Assembly (NCBI GenBank): GCA_030063045.1
Contig: JAQSEB010000098.1
Coordinates: forward strand, 992,001 to 1,056,000
Direction of reading: 5' to 3'
Origin: Pratylenchus scribneri
Lineage: Eukaryota > Nematoda > Chromadorea > Rhabditida > Pratylenchidae
Length of the DNA stretch: 64,000 nt
Under the pieces are notes generated by a model. That model was given only the letters and a program-made list of their open reading frames with translations, did no database searches and had not been told where the DNA came from. The position numbers and the translations under genes are program-made. Positions within the stretch are counted from its first letter, which is position 1, and each line of letters starts with the position of its first letter. Positions 34,371-45,134 of this stretch are shown in pieces.

Positions 34371-35723
34371 TATATGTTGCGGCCAATACTGATTACCGGC
34401 CAAAACTGATTTTGGCCGGCCAAAACTGATTTTGGCCGATTTTCGGCCAAAACTGATTATGGCTAGCCAAAACTGATTTTGGCTAGCCAAAACTGATTTT
34501 GGCTAGCCAAAAGTGATTGTGGCTAGCCAAAACTGATTATGGCCGGCCAAAACTGATTATGGCCGGCCAAAACTGATTATAGCCGGCCAAAACTGATTGA
34601 AGATGGAAATAGAGGGATTAAGGTGGATATGGGGGGATAAGCCGGATTAAGCCCAGAAATCGAAGGGAAATGGCCCGCAGGGCCAGTGGGGTGTAGGGGA
34701 AGTGTCTGATAGTGCGCGGGATATAGCTGGATATAGGAGGATTAAGGTGGATATGGGGGGATAAGCCGGATTAAGCCCAGAAATTGAAGGGAAATGGCCC
34801 GCAGGGCCAGTGGGGTGTAGGGGAAGTGTCTGATAGTGCGCGGGATATAGCTGGATATAGGAGGATTAAGGTGGATATGGGGGGATAAGCCGGATTAAGC
34901 CCAGAAATTGAAGGGAAATGGCCCGCAGGGCCAGTGGGGTGTAGGGGAAGTGTCTGATAGTGCGCGGGATATAGCTGGATATAGGAGGATTAAGGTGGAT
35001 AAGGGTGAATTAAGCCGGATTAAGCCCCGGAATAGATGTAGTATTAGGCTCAAATTCCTCTACCGAGCCGCTGACGGCTCTTGATTGGTCATCCTGGCCC
35101 TAACTCTATCCCCTAAATAGGTTTAATCCGGCTTAATCCCCATTATCCACGTTAATCCCCCTATATCCTGCTATATCCCGCGTGCTCCGAACTCCTAAAC
35201 CCCTAGATCCCATGCCGCCCCTAAACATAACCCTAATCCCTAGCCCCTAGCTAAGCTTAATCCCCCTTAATCCACGTATATCCTCATATATCCGGGGCTT
35301 AATCCCGCGCCGTCTACAGGCCTCTGTTACACTTCCCCGACGTTCCAGTGGCCTTCCTTCCGGGCCATTTCCCATAGATTTCAGGGCTTGATCCAGCTTA
35401 ATCCCCTTATATCCACCTTAATCCCTCTATATCCGGCTTAATCCCGTGCACTATTAAGGCCTTCGACACCTTTCTCCGACCTTCCTGTGGCCTTCCGGAC
35501 TATTTCCATTCCATTTCGGGGCTTAATCCGGTTTAATCCCCCCATATCCAGCTTAATCCCTCTATTTCCATCTTCAATCACTTTTGGCTAGCCAAAATCA
35601 GTTTTGGCTAGCCAAAATCAGTTTTGGCTAGCCATAATCAGTTTTGGCCGAAAATCGGCCAAAATCAGTTTTGGCCGGCCAAAATCAGTTTTGGCCGGTA
35701 ATCAGTATTGGCCGCAACATATA
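34371..35723. mobile_element. Non-autonomous foldback element with long inverted repeats
   Basis: The ends are inverted copies: tatatgttgcggccaatact at 34371 and agtattggccgcaacatata ending at 35723. Near-perfect pairing extends about 150 bp inward and continues imperfectly. The terminal parts are built from ~23-bp units with core ggccaaaactgatt. Inside are ggattaaggtggatat-type repeats whose inverted, diverged versions fill the right half, so the whole 1.35 kb is an imperfect palindrome. A TA target duplication fits the borders. There is no open frame for a transposase, so mobility would need a helper. Confidence 0.82.
34615..35030 (+). repeat. ~124-bp tandem repeat inside the foldback element
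   Basis: Three near-identical units containing gtggatatggggggataagc, cggattaagcccagaaatt, gggaaatggcccgcagggcc and agtgtctgatagtgcgcggg. Units are far more alike than their inverted counterparts at 35.3-35.55 kb, so this amplification is recent. Confidence 0.85.
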
Positions 35724-35824
35724 TAAGTAAAATCTACTGTAATTTGCGTGATACGAAAACGGATATTATTTTTTTTTATTATTTTAATATAATTAAAATG
35801 GCACAAAAATCACAAAATTAAATT

Positions 35825-37458
35825 TTAATTTGATGCGGGAATTTCCACTTCCACCATTCTGTTGCTGCCTCGTCTATTATTTTGTGGCGTTGGACCAGCC
35901 CAAGGCAATGATCGAATGCCGGGACTATTATTTTGTTGTTGTTTTGGAATAGATGGACGCGGCAATGCTCCCCATGATTTGGCCAATTGTTGAAAATATT
36001 GATTTGGATTATTACTGACAATTATATTCTCGCCAAGTGCATTTTTGGCCACAGTTGTTGGCCCATTCTGTTGATCGGTGCTTTGGCCAAATTGGTTGAG
36101 GCCATGTCGGCCATGGATGCCCAAAAAATGTCTTCAAAGAGAGAATATAATATTTTCCAATGAAAATGATGAAATTACCTAAAACGTTTGGCAAATTCGG
36201 CATGAGTGAGGACAAGGGGAACAATGAGGAAAAGGTTGTAGAAAGAAACTGTGAGATCGTAGGAATGTGAGGAAATCAAATAGGCATAATAATCACAAAG
36301 TGGTTTAAAGTAGAGAATAATCTGTAATTTATGGGAATTAAGGTGATGTGGCTTTAGGCTATTTTGAACCAAAAGGAGGAGGGACATTGTGATGAAATTG
36401 CGAACGGCAGAAAGGGCGGACACGAAGTTGAGGGTGCGCACAGTTTTGATGTTCACAATGACCTGAAAATGAAGAGGGAAAATGGCATTTTTTAATGAAA
36501 ATTATTGAGAGAAAATGATGTAACTATTTTATTAAATTTTTGGCTAATTTTATTAAATTTCTTCATCCCAAAAATTGAATATTCTTTAATAATTTCATGG
36601 GTAAATCTTCTCCATTTTGGCCCATTTTTACTTTGTATTTTCCTGCCAAATCCCCAGCATTCACTCTTTTGTATTTTCGTCGATTCACAACATAAAGAAA
36701 GCAGAAAATGATGGAACAGAAAACATTCAGCAGAAAAAGGCCAATGAATTGGGGAATTGTTGCGACCAATTCTGAAAATTTGAATTTGCCAATTTTTTTC
36801 CATTCCGTTTTGTCTGCTCACGAATTTGTTCGACGTAATAGAGAAGGGCAGTGCATGCCCAGGGCCATAAAAATGTGAAAATTGGAACCCAACGATGGGC
36901 GGTGAACTTTTCCCAATTTATTGGATAAAATGTGGAGAAAAAGCATTCAAGAGTGATTGCCAATTGGATGAATGTGTTCACCTATTTACGGAAATGAGGG
37001 GAATGTTTTGTGGGATGGAATTAGGCGAACATTTATGGAAATGTCGTGGAACCATTGGATTGGGTCGACAATGAGTGAGGGCAAAAGGCCGGTTGGCACC
37101 AACATTTGTGGGATTAGGATAAATCTAAACAAAAACAAATTAATTATTCAATTAAAGGGGAAAAATTATTTTGGATTTGTCTAATTTTAAATAGGAAATA
37201 TTAACGCAGAATGCTGTCAAATTGGTTTCCACTTTAATTTCTCTACCGTGTCCATGCAATATTGAATGAGGCGAATTGATGATTGGCCAACAACACTTTC
37301 GGATTCCGGTCAAATGTGTGTGTCCTTTTGAGGAGAATTGCCAAAACGGCGGACATGAAAATGACGCCCGTATTCATGGATAATTCAACAGCGAATAATC
37401 CCAATCGAAGACTGTCCATTTGGAATGAACTGCAATTTGCCTCCACTTTTGAGGTCAT
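35825..37458 (-). CDS. Serpentine chemoreceptor of the Sra/Srab superfamily
   Basis: Nematode-specific seven-helix receptor, expected in ciliated chemosensory neurons. The first exon starts MTSKVEANCSSFQMDSLRLG with helix 1 (NTGVIFMSAVLAILLKRTH), then RNPKVLLANHQF, the characteristic loop before helix 2. Next come VNTFIQLAITLECFFSTF (helix 3), VPIFTFLWPWACTALLYYV (helix 4), IPQFIGLFLLNVFCSIIFCF (helix 5), GKYKVIVNIKTVRTLN before helix 6, and SFYNLFLIVPLVLTHAEFAK (helix 7). The polar tail is RHFLGIHGRHGLNQFGQ to EIPASN. Introns of about 45-55 bp join in phase at every step. Roughly 390-400 residues. The ligand is unknown and no paralogue is adjacent. Confidence 0.8.
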
Positions 37459-38313
37459 TTTAGGCACAAATTTATGTGAATGAAGGGAATAAAATAATTT
37501 CCTTATTTGGGAATATTTTCTTCTTATTCTGAAAATGATTTTCTAAATTTGAAATGAATGAATGAAAATGTGAACTGAACACACATTTCGGCCTTGAGGC
37601 TATTTTTGAGATTTATTTAGGTTTGATTTTGGGCCAAAAACGGTTGGATGGAAAGTGAACATGGAGGCCAATGCCAATGGCCAATTTATTCTTTTATGCT
37701 TTGTTCCCTCCTCCTACTTTTACCCGCCTCCCATTTTCCGGCACGCAATTCAGAATATACTTTTTGTTGACCGGAATAGGCAAACGACAACCAATGAATT
37801 TTCCCAAAGGGCTCCAAAATATTAAACGTCAATTTGGAGTCAATTTGAGGAATGCCCCCTAATAGGTAAGTCCATTCTAAATTTTATCAAGTTTAGTCCC
37901 TTGATCGTCTTACACTTTTTTTTGTATCCATTTAATGCACTTTTCATAGAGTCGAATTAAAATTGGCCAATTAAAATTCTCACAAAAACAATTAATCAAA
38001 TGACCAAATTTGGGGCCAAAATTCTTACTTTTTGTTGTTTTTCTGGGATAAATCTCACGAATTAAATTAATTAAAATGAATACAAAAAATAAACACAAAA
38101 TATTTTAATGTTCCGCTTTATTCGTTGGTCAAATTGTTCAAAATGGACTTTTTGGCACAATCATATAAATGTGGAAATGGCAATAATGGCACATAATTTT
38201 CGGCTACTTTTTGGATGGATGGAATAGAAAAGCAGGTGAAAAATAGCAGCCAAAAATGGACAAAAAAAAACATTGATGACCAAATAAATGAATGACTCCT
38301 CTCAATAAAATAT
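37459..38313. other. Spacer between chemoreceptor and collagen genes
   Basis: AT-rich, with short plus-strand open frames (for example 37671-37862) that show no family features. It includes the collagen 3' fl ank and the chemoreceptor promoter. Confidence 0.5.
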
Positions 38314-39704
38314 TTAACGTCGTCGAGTGCCGTCCTCGAAGAAAACGCCCCCATCGATTGCGCAATATTTTGGGCAAATTCCCTTCTCTCCGGCGCCTCC
38401 AGACTGTCCAGGTTGACCGGGTTCCCCAGGCGCTCCATCGTTTCCGGGCTGTCCTGGTGGGCCAGGTGGTCCTTTCGGGCCAGGCGTGCCTGGGCCTCCG
38501 GGTTGTCCGGGTGTTCCTGGGCTTCCTGGCTGTCCTGGGGCTCCGGCATCTCCTGGAGGTCCAGGAGGAGCAGGACCCTGAAATGAGGGAATTGAATTAA
38601 TTTAAATGCCTCCAAAAATATTCAGTGACCGTCTGTTGGGAGGCAGCAGGTTGTCCGGGTTGTCCAGGTCCTCCAGGTTGACCAGGGCCTCCCGGGTTTC
38701 CTGAAAATTATCATTTTAAATTGTTCATCCAATTGAAAATACCAGGTGGGCCGGGTGGTCCAGGGGGACCGGGTTGTGGGTTTCCGCCGCCTTGGCCGGG
38801 TTGTCCTGGGGCTCCGGGTTGGCCTGGGGGTCCAGGTGGGCCAGGTTGACCCGGCTAATAAATAAGAATTCATTTATTAACTATTTCCAATTATTCCCAC
38901 TTGTCCTCCAGGGCATGGTTTACATGGTGGAGGTGTGACTTGGGCGCATGGAGCTAGAAAAAATGTTGTAAAAAATATATTTTTGCATCGAATACCGGAA
39001 ACAGATTTTCCTGGCTGTCCTGGAGTTCCTGGGGCTCCTGGATTTCCGGGAGTGCCTGGAGGTCCTGGTGGTCCAGCTGGCCCTGGTCCACCTCCTTGAC
39101 AACCTTAAAAATCATTTAAAAATGAAAATTTTGGTTAAAATTATATGGCCAAAAACAATCAAATTCACTTACAATCACTGCATGCTCCACCGCCTCCGGC
39201 ACTGGCGCCACCTCCGCTCACGGCACCTTCTCCACCATAGCCAGCTTGACGGGCCGTACGGTTGCCGGCCACGGGAATGCTTTTGAGCTGATTGACCTCT
39301 GACCAAATGTCCTTGGCATTACCCTGAAATGGAGTTTAAAATATACATTTGGGTGGGAATGGAATTTTAAATAAATGAAAGGGAAATTTGTTTTTGTGAT
39401 TCAGAGCCCAAGGTCATTCATTTTAAGGCCAAAGAATGGAATTTTGGGCGAATTGTTCCACCCGATTTGCTGATTTAATTTTATTTTAAATTAATTATTC
39501 GACTCGACTAAACAAAAATTAATTTTTACTGCAAAATTTCACCTGGCACATGCTCAATTCCCTGTCCATATTTACTGCCACATTTGAGACATAGTTTTTG
39601 AGCATTGGCAAAGTAAAGCAAACAGAAAGGAGGGAAATGACGGAGAATGAAACGGTGGAATAGGCCACAAAACGATAAGCCTTGATCCTGGCCTCGTAGT
39701 CCAT
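38314..39704 (-). CDS. Cuticle collagen, copy 1
   Basis: Structural collagen of the nematode cuticle, secreted by hypodermis. The N-terminus [20 protein letters not shown] leads into a hydrophobic membrane/signal anchor and [20 protein letters not shown], the standard non-collagen domain. NRTARQAGY contains the RxxR subtilisin-type cleavage motif. A Gly/Ser/Ala region with CSDCC follows, then Gly-X-Y blocks interrupted by Cys pairs (CKPCPGG) and spread over several short exons: [18 protein letters not shown] and similar, with very high Gly-Gln-Pro content. The C-terminus is [20 protein letters not shown]. The stop is TAA at 38316-38314. A sister gene lies 2.5 kb upstream on the same strand, with nearly identical ends. 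Confidence 0.93.
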
Positions 39705-40545
39705 TTTTGTGCTTTAGCTGCTGAAAAATTAACCACAAAATTAATTAGTAAATTGGCCGAGAATTTTGGGTCATTGAAACATAATGAAGGAAGGAGGAGA
39801 AAATGGCAAAATGAGAATGATGGAGAGGACCAGTCGAGCCGGTGGCCCACTGCACATTTATAGGCATATGTTGGGGAAGAACGGCCAAAAAAATGAGAGC
39901 AATAAGAGGGAAGCCCTCAATAAAACCCGGAGGCGGCGTTGCGCTTTCTTGCGGCCAGCATTCGGGCAGTTTATTACGATGGGAAAAAATGGGGGAAAGA
40001 AGCAGCACACAAAACGCAGATCATTCCCAGCCAACCCCCCCCCCCCCCCACTAATTCCAGTTTGGGCCAAACAACTGTAAATTGAGTCGCCGAATATGGC
40101 CAATTGATGGAAAAAACGGTTCCTCCTGTGGACTATTTCCTCTCCCTCTTTGGAGTTGGAGAATAAACAAAAGAAATAATTTTGGGGCCAAACGCCGACA
40201 AAAAACACAATTCCATTCCTTCCTACATAGCCCGGAGCAACACAACCACCCAAATTCGACGTTGTAAAAACCCATTTAATTTTTTGACTGCTCGACATTT
40301 TAGCCGTTAGCAAACATTTTTGGGAATTGGGAGGGGAACAGAACCGTTCTGCTCCTTTGGTCGATTCAATACATCAGCATCAAAAATGAGGAAAATGGAA
40401 ATGAAATTAGCAAAATGTGAAGTCGGGAATTAATTTTTGGGAGGAAATTGAGACAAAAATTAGGGAGGAAAGAATGAGGACAAAAGAAGAATGGAATTAA
40501 TTATTATAAAATTGGTAATAAGGTGAAATGGAGGCATTCTTCCAT
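39705..40545. other. 5' flank of collagen copy 1
   Basis: Contains a run of about 13 C at 40037-40049 and no supported gene. It likely carries the collagen promoter; no specific site recognised. Confidence 0.45.
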
Positions 40546-41040
40546 TCATGAGCCTTTTTCCTGTGTGTGGCTTTTCCTGTGCTGCGCAATTTGCTGATTG
40601 CCTTTCAGAATCCACAATATTTTGGCGAACAAAAACAGGCAATAAATCAACTGAATAAATGAGAAAATTGTGTGGGAGGAGGAAAAGCAGCCTAAAATGG
40701 ACACCATAAGAAGATGATATGCTGACACTGATCTAGGCACATTTGTCGGTGATGGGGAACCAATAATTTGATCGCCTTCCACATTCATCCATCCATCCTC
40801 CCCTTTTCCCCATGTTTTTTGCCCAATTTTCGCCGAGGCAACAAAACCCGTTTCCCCACCGAATTCATCCCCAAATTCTCTTCTAATTTGCATCCCGCAA
40901 TCTTTCAACGCTGCCCGAGGATCCGTTGGATCATTGCTTCCAATGGTTCCTTTCCTTTTGATGTTCCTTCGGAGGGCATATCAATCTCCAAAAATTGTGT
41001 TTCAGCTTCAATCTTTCTTTTTATTTCTAATCTAATCATA
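40546..41040 (-). pseudogene. Frame-broken gene for a small membrane protein, or unresolved splice
   Basis: An N-terminal frame starting at 41040, MIRLEIKRKIEAETQFLEID, continues to EAMIQRILGQR and stops. A second frame one base off continues at the same point with LKDCGMQIRREFGDEFGGET, VASAKIGQKTWGKGEDGWMN and ends with a membrane helix (SFIQLIYCLFLFAKILWIL) and a basic tail. Both halves have normal protein composition, and no intron of acceptable size bridges them in phase. It is either a frameshifted pseudogene, a sequencing error near 40890, or a splice I cannot see. It lies between the collagens; I do not recognise the family. Confidence 0.4.
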
Positions 41041-42188
41041 TAATGTCCATTTGGATTGTTTTTTTTTTATTAAATTCTCTCATCAAATTTCTGATAAAAT
41101 ATTTCAAATTGACTGATTAATATTTTTATTTTTGTCAATAGAGATGCCAAATCCCAGGAGTATTTCCCCATTTCTGTTTCCATTCCTAGAAGAGCTGGAA
41201 ATGATCAATTTTTGGCCTGATTTCTTCCTTGCAGTTCATTTTGTGTAACGGAAAGATTTGTGTATTGTTCTGGCATTTCATCTTTGATACTCTCCGTTAT
41301 AAGTGAACAATGTTTGAAAGTTCTAATTACACTAAAAATGCCTCATCCCTTTTGCCTCTTTCCACCGGATTCATCGTTACAGAAGTTCCGCCAAAATGAG
41401 CCACCTTTGGGCAAAAAAGCGAGGTCATTGGAAATGGAAGGTGCATTCGAATGAATCAAGTCGACGAGACCATCAAATCATCAACCCACACACTTCAATT
41501 AGGGCCCAAAAAGTTTACCAAGAATGCTGTTGGCTGCCATCGCCGCTTTACACAAAAAATAGCAGCTGGGGCCATAAACTAATGAATGAATGAGGGGGAG
41601 GGGGAAAGGGACCTTCCGATTCAAGAAATGCGACAAAAAAGAAACGCCAAAATGTACAATTTTTGGGGTGGAATTAGTACTAAAATGCGAGAATTCGAGT
41701 GGAATTTTCTGACTGATGGGATTAAAAGTTGGAAATGGAAAAATCGCAAAAAATGTGTAAATTAAATGGCATTTTTGATTTATTAAAAGAACAAAAACCC
41801 AAATTCAGAATTCAGTTCAAATCTACTCAAATTTGAAGCAAAATTTAAAGTGAATTTTACATCAACAGAGATTTTATTTGTAAAAAAACACATAAATTTT
41901 ATATTTTGGAAACACTAATGTGGCCAAAAAAACATCGGCAAAATTACCCATACAAAATGAAAATGGACTGGGGGCAATGAAAAGGAAGGGGGAATACTAA
42001 TTAATTAATATTTAAATAAAAATGGCAGTCTTTTGTTGAGGGGAAACAGAGGAATGGGGAAAATATTGGCCAAAAGCGGCAAAAGGGCAGAATCCATAGC
42101 AAATGGCCAATATAATCTTCTTCCAAAAAAAGGGTCGGCATCGCCTCCAAATCCATCATCAATTTGCCGTCGATGTTTTTGTTGTTGT
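41041..42188. other. Intergenic stretch between the collagen genes
   Basis: AT-rich. A short plus-strand frame (41260-41454) has no distinguishing features. No gene supported. Confidence 0.5.
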
Positions 42189-43386
42189 TTAACGTCGTCG
42201 AGTGCCGTCCTCGAAGAAAACGCCCCCATCGATTGCGCAATATTTTGGGCAAATTCCCTTCTCTCCGGCGCCTCCAGCCTGTCCAGGTTGACCGGGTTGG
42301 CCTGGCGCTCCGTCGTTTCCGGGCTGTCCTGGTGGGCCAGGTGGTCCTTTCGGGCCAGGTTGACCAGGGCCTCCAGGTTGTCCGGGCGCTCCCGCATTTC
42401 CTGGTTGACCTGGGGCTCCGGCATCTCCTATAAAAATGATATTTTACATCAATCTCAAATACTCTGCCTTCGTACCTGGAGGGCCAGGAGGGGCTGGGCC
42501 AGCTTCCTGAAAGGAAATGAAAATTAAATTTTTTAAATAAATTCTCTTAAATTTAATCTCATATTAATTAAATTAATTTGCCCACCTGAGATTGAGCAGG
42601 CTGTCCAGGTTGTCCCGGGGCTCCAGGTTGGCCAGGGCTTCCTGGTTGACCGGGTGGTCCGGCTGGGCCAGGTTCGCCTGGGGCTGCTTGGCCTCCGGAT
42701 TGTCCAGGTTGGCCTGGTTGACCCGGCTGACCAGGGGGTCCGGGTGGGCCAGGCTGGCCTGGTTGACCGCCAGGACAAGGTTTGCATGGAGGCTGGAAAT
42801 GGCATTCAAATTTGAACATTTCTAATTGGTCCAAATCCTTTTCCCACCTTTGTGACTTGTTCGCAAGGGGCAGATTGGGATTTTCCTGGTTGTCCGGGCG
42901 ATCCTGGTGCTCCTGGGTTTCCGGGTCGGCCTGGAGGTCCGGGTGGGCCGGCAGGTCCTGGTCCGCCTCCGGAACCTTTAATTCAATAAATTTTATCCTT
43001 ATTTTAATTATATTAACATACAGCAATCACTGCATGCTCCACCGCCTCCGGCACTGGCGCCTCCTCCACTCACTGCTCCTTCTCCGTATCCAGCTTGACG
43101 GGCAGTCCTATTATTAAATGGGGGAATATTTGATGTTTTTCTTGTGTCATTTCCACCTGTTTCCAATTGCCACTGGCAAATTCTTCATTTGCAAAACTTC
43201 GCTCCAAATGTCCTTTGCCGATCCTTGGCACATGCTCAATTCCCTGTCCATATTTACGGCCACATTTGAGACATAGTTTTTGAGCATTGGCAAAGTAAAG
43301 CAAACGGAAAGGAGGGAAATGACGGAGAATGAAACGGTGGAATAGGCCACAAAACGATAAGCCTTGATCCTGGCCTCGTAGTCCAT
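42189..43386 (-). CDS. Cuticle collagen, copy 2
   Basis: Same architecture as the collagen at 38.3-39.7 kb. The first ~54 residues ([20 protein letters not shown] to [10 protein letters not shown]) are identical. It then reads [15 protein letters not shown] and [13 protein letters not shown] with the RxxR cleavage site, and CSDCC. Gly-X-Y blocks differ in order and intron placement ([18 protein letters not shown], then long GQPG runs). The C-terminal [18 protein letters not shown] stretch, [10 protein letters not shown] and stop (42191-42189) again match copy 1 almost base for base. Cuticle collagens form large families with stage-specific expression. Sequence alone does not show the stage. 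Confidence 0.92.
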
Positions 43387-45134
43387 TTTTAAAAAATAGC
43401 TCTAAATCAGAAGAAGGAAAGGTAAAAAATAGAGGATGAGAACAAAAAAAGCCGCAATTGGGTTGGTCTCAGTCATTGCTTTTCCTTTGCCAAATTCCCC
43501 GCTGCTTTTTGTCTCCCCTTCCCTTTTTTTGCTCCTTTTTGAGCATCGCCCGAGGCATCTTTTTTTTTGGTGGGAGGCTGCTCTGATCGGGCAAAAGTAA
43601 TTAGCGTGAACAAAGCGGACAAGAAGGGGCAAGTGACACCGCACTGGAACAGCGAGCGCCTTTATAGGAGGCCGACCAGTTAGGAATTGTGAGAATTGGG
43701 GGAGGGGAGGGGAGGGGGTTGGCATCTTGGGTTGCCCCCTCCGGGGTTGTTCCTCCTCCTTTTTGAACCGTCCCTTCAAGCCCAGTGCAATCTTCTGCTG
43801 ATGTTTGCCTTCTTATGCGCATTTCTGGGGCTGTCCTTTGGGCGATTTCCTGTTTGTCCTTCTTCCAATCCCCTCAACTTTTTTTAAACAACACCCCTTC
43901 CCCCCCCCTCCCAAATAAGCAATTTTGCCCATCCCATTTTTCCATCACTTTCACTGTCGCTCCACCCACTTTTTTTGTTGGTGGTGGCTAATTAAGTGTT
44001 TCGCCGAGTTGTGACGCATTCCTCCGGTCGCGCCCTTCCCTTCTAATGGCCCCAGAACCGTTCATTTTTGGGGGCCATCACCAAATCAGGGAAGGCATTT
44101 CCCAGAGGGAAAAAAGGCAAAAATTTGTGCGGAGGAGTGAAAAATGAATGAATGAATTTGTTGGACGCTGAAGGTGACACAAAGGAATTTGTTGGATGGA
44201 ATGAATCAAAAAAGACCCGACTTTTTTCACGGGAATTTGATGAGGTAAAAGTGAAGGCAGAAAATTCGGAGGATGAGAGTAATGGAATGGCCGAAAATGA
44301 AGCAAAAAATACTTGAATGGAGCAAAGAATAGAATAAGGAAGAAAGGGTCGAATTATGATTGCTTTCTTCCTTTTTTGGTGGATGATTATTGTTGAGACG
44401 GGAAAAAAGGCCAACAATATTGGTTTCACGCGCAGAAGATGGTACATAAAAACAAAATGGGCTTCTTCTTCTTATATAATAGCACTTTTTGGGTGGTTTG
44501 AATCATCGAACAGCCAGCCAGCCAGCTTGATGGGTGGCTAATAAGAATTTTTGTGAAAGACATTAATATTATTGGGGAATTGACAAAAATGAATGAATGT
44601 TTTTGCATTGTGGGGCGATTATTGGCTGATTTGTGCTCCTAAAAATGTTGGTTGGATGGCTGATTGGATGGATGGATGAATGCTTCTCCTTTCATCTTGG
44701 TGGTTGGAATGGAACCCGTTTATCGGCTAAATGACTGGCTGGGGCTGGATGCATTGCGGGCGCAATTGACTGCGGCCCAAAAAAGGAGGATGAGAGGGGT
44801 TTTCGTGGATTGATGATGGATTAAAAGGGGAAATTATTTGGTTTAATCTTTAATGGGAATAATCCAATTTAATGGCTTTTCCTTGGCTCCGATCAGTCTG
44901 CGTTCATTTTTATCAAATTGGGCAAAGGTTAATTAATTAAATGAATGATATTATAAATTGAGGTCCATAATAGAATAAATGCTTGAATTGAATTCCATCG
45001 GGCATTCCATTCATTCATTTCCTCGATAATTAATTAATATCGACTTTTTTGAGCATCTTTGAATGGTCATGGATTGGCTTCTTCTTCTTCTCCTTTTTCG
45101 TCATCATTTTCTTCAATGGCCTGAGGGCATTGGG
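43387..45134. other. Intergenic region upstream of collagen copy 2
   Basis: Compositionally patchy: pyrimidine/G-rich around 43680-43990, purine-rich around 44090-44350. Open frames on both strands are low-complexity. It includes the collagen promoter and the 3' flank of the GPCR gene. No gene supported. Confidence 0.5.

Noticed and set aside
34600..35560. Telomere-like repeat in the foldback element
   Set aside because: The words ggattaag and taatccc are not the nematode telomere repeat TTAGGC and are interrupted by longer unit structure.
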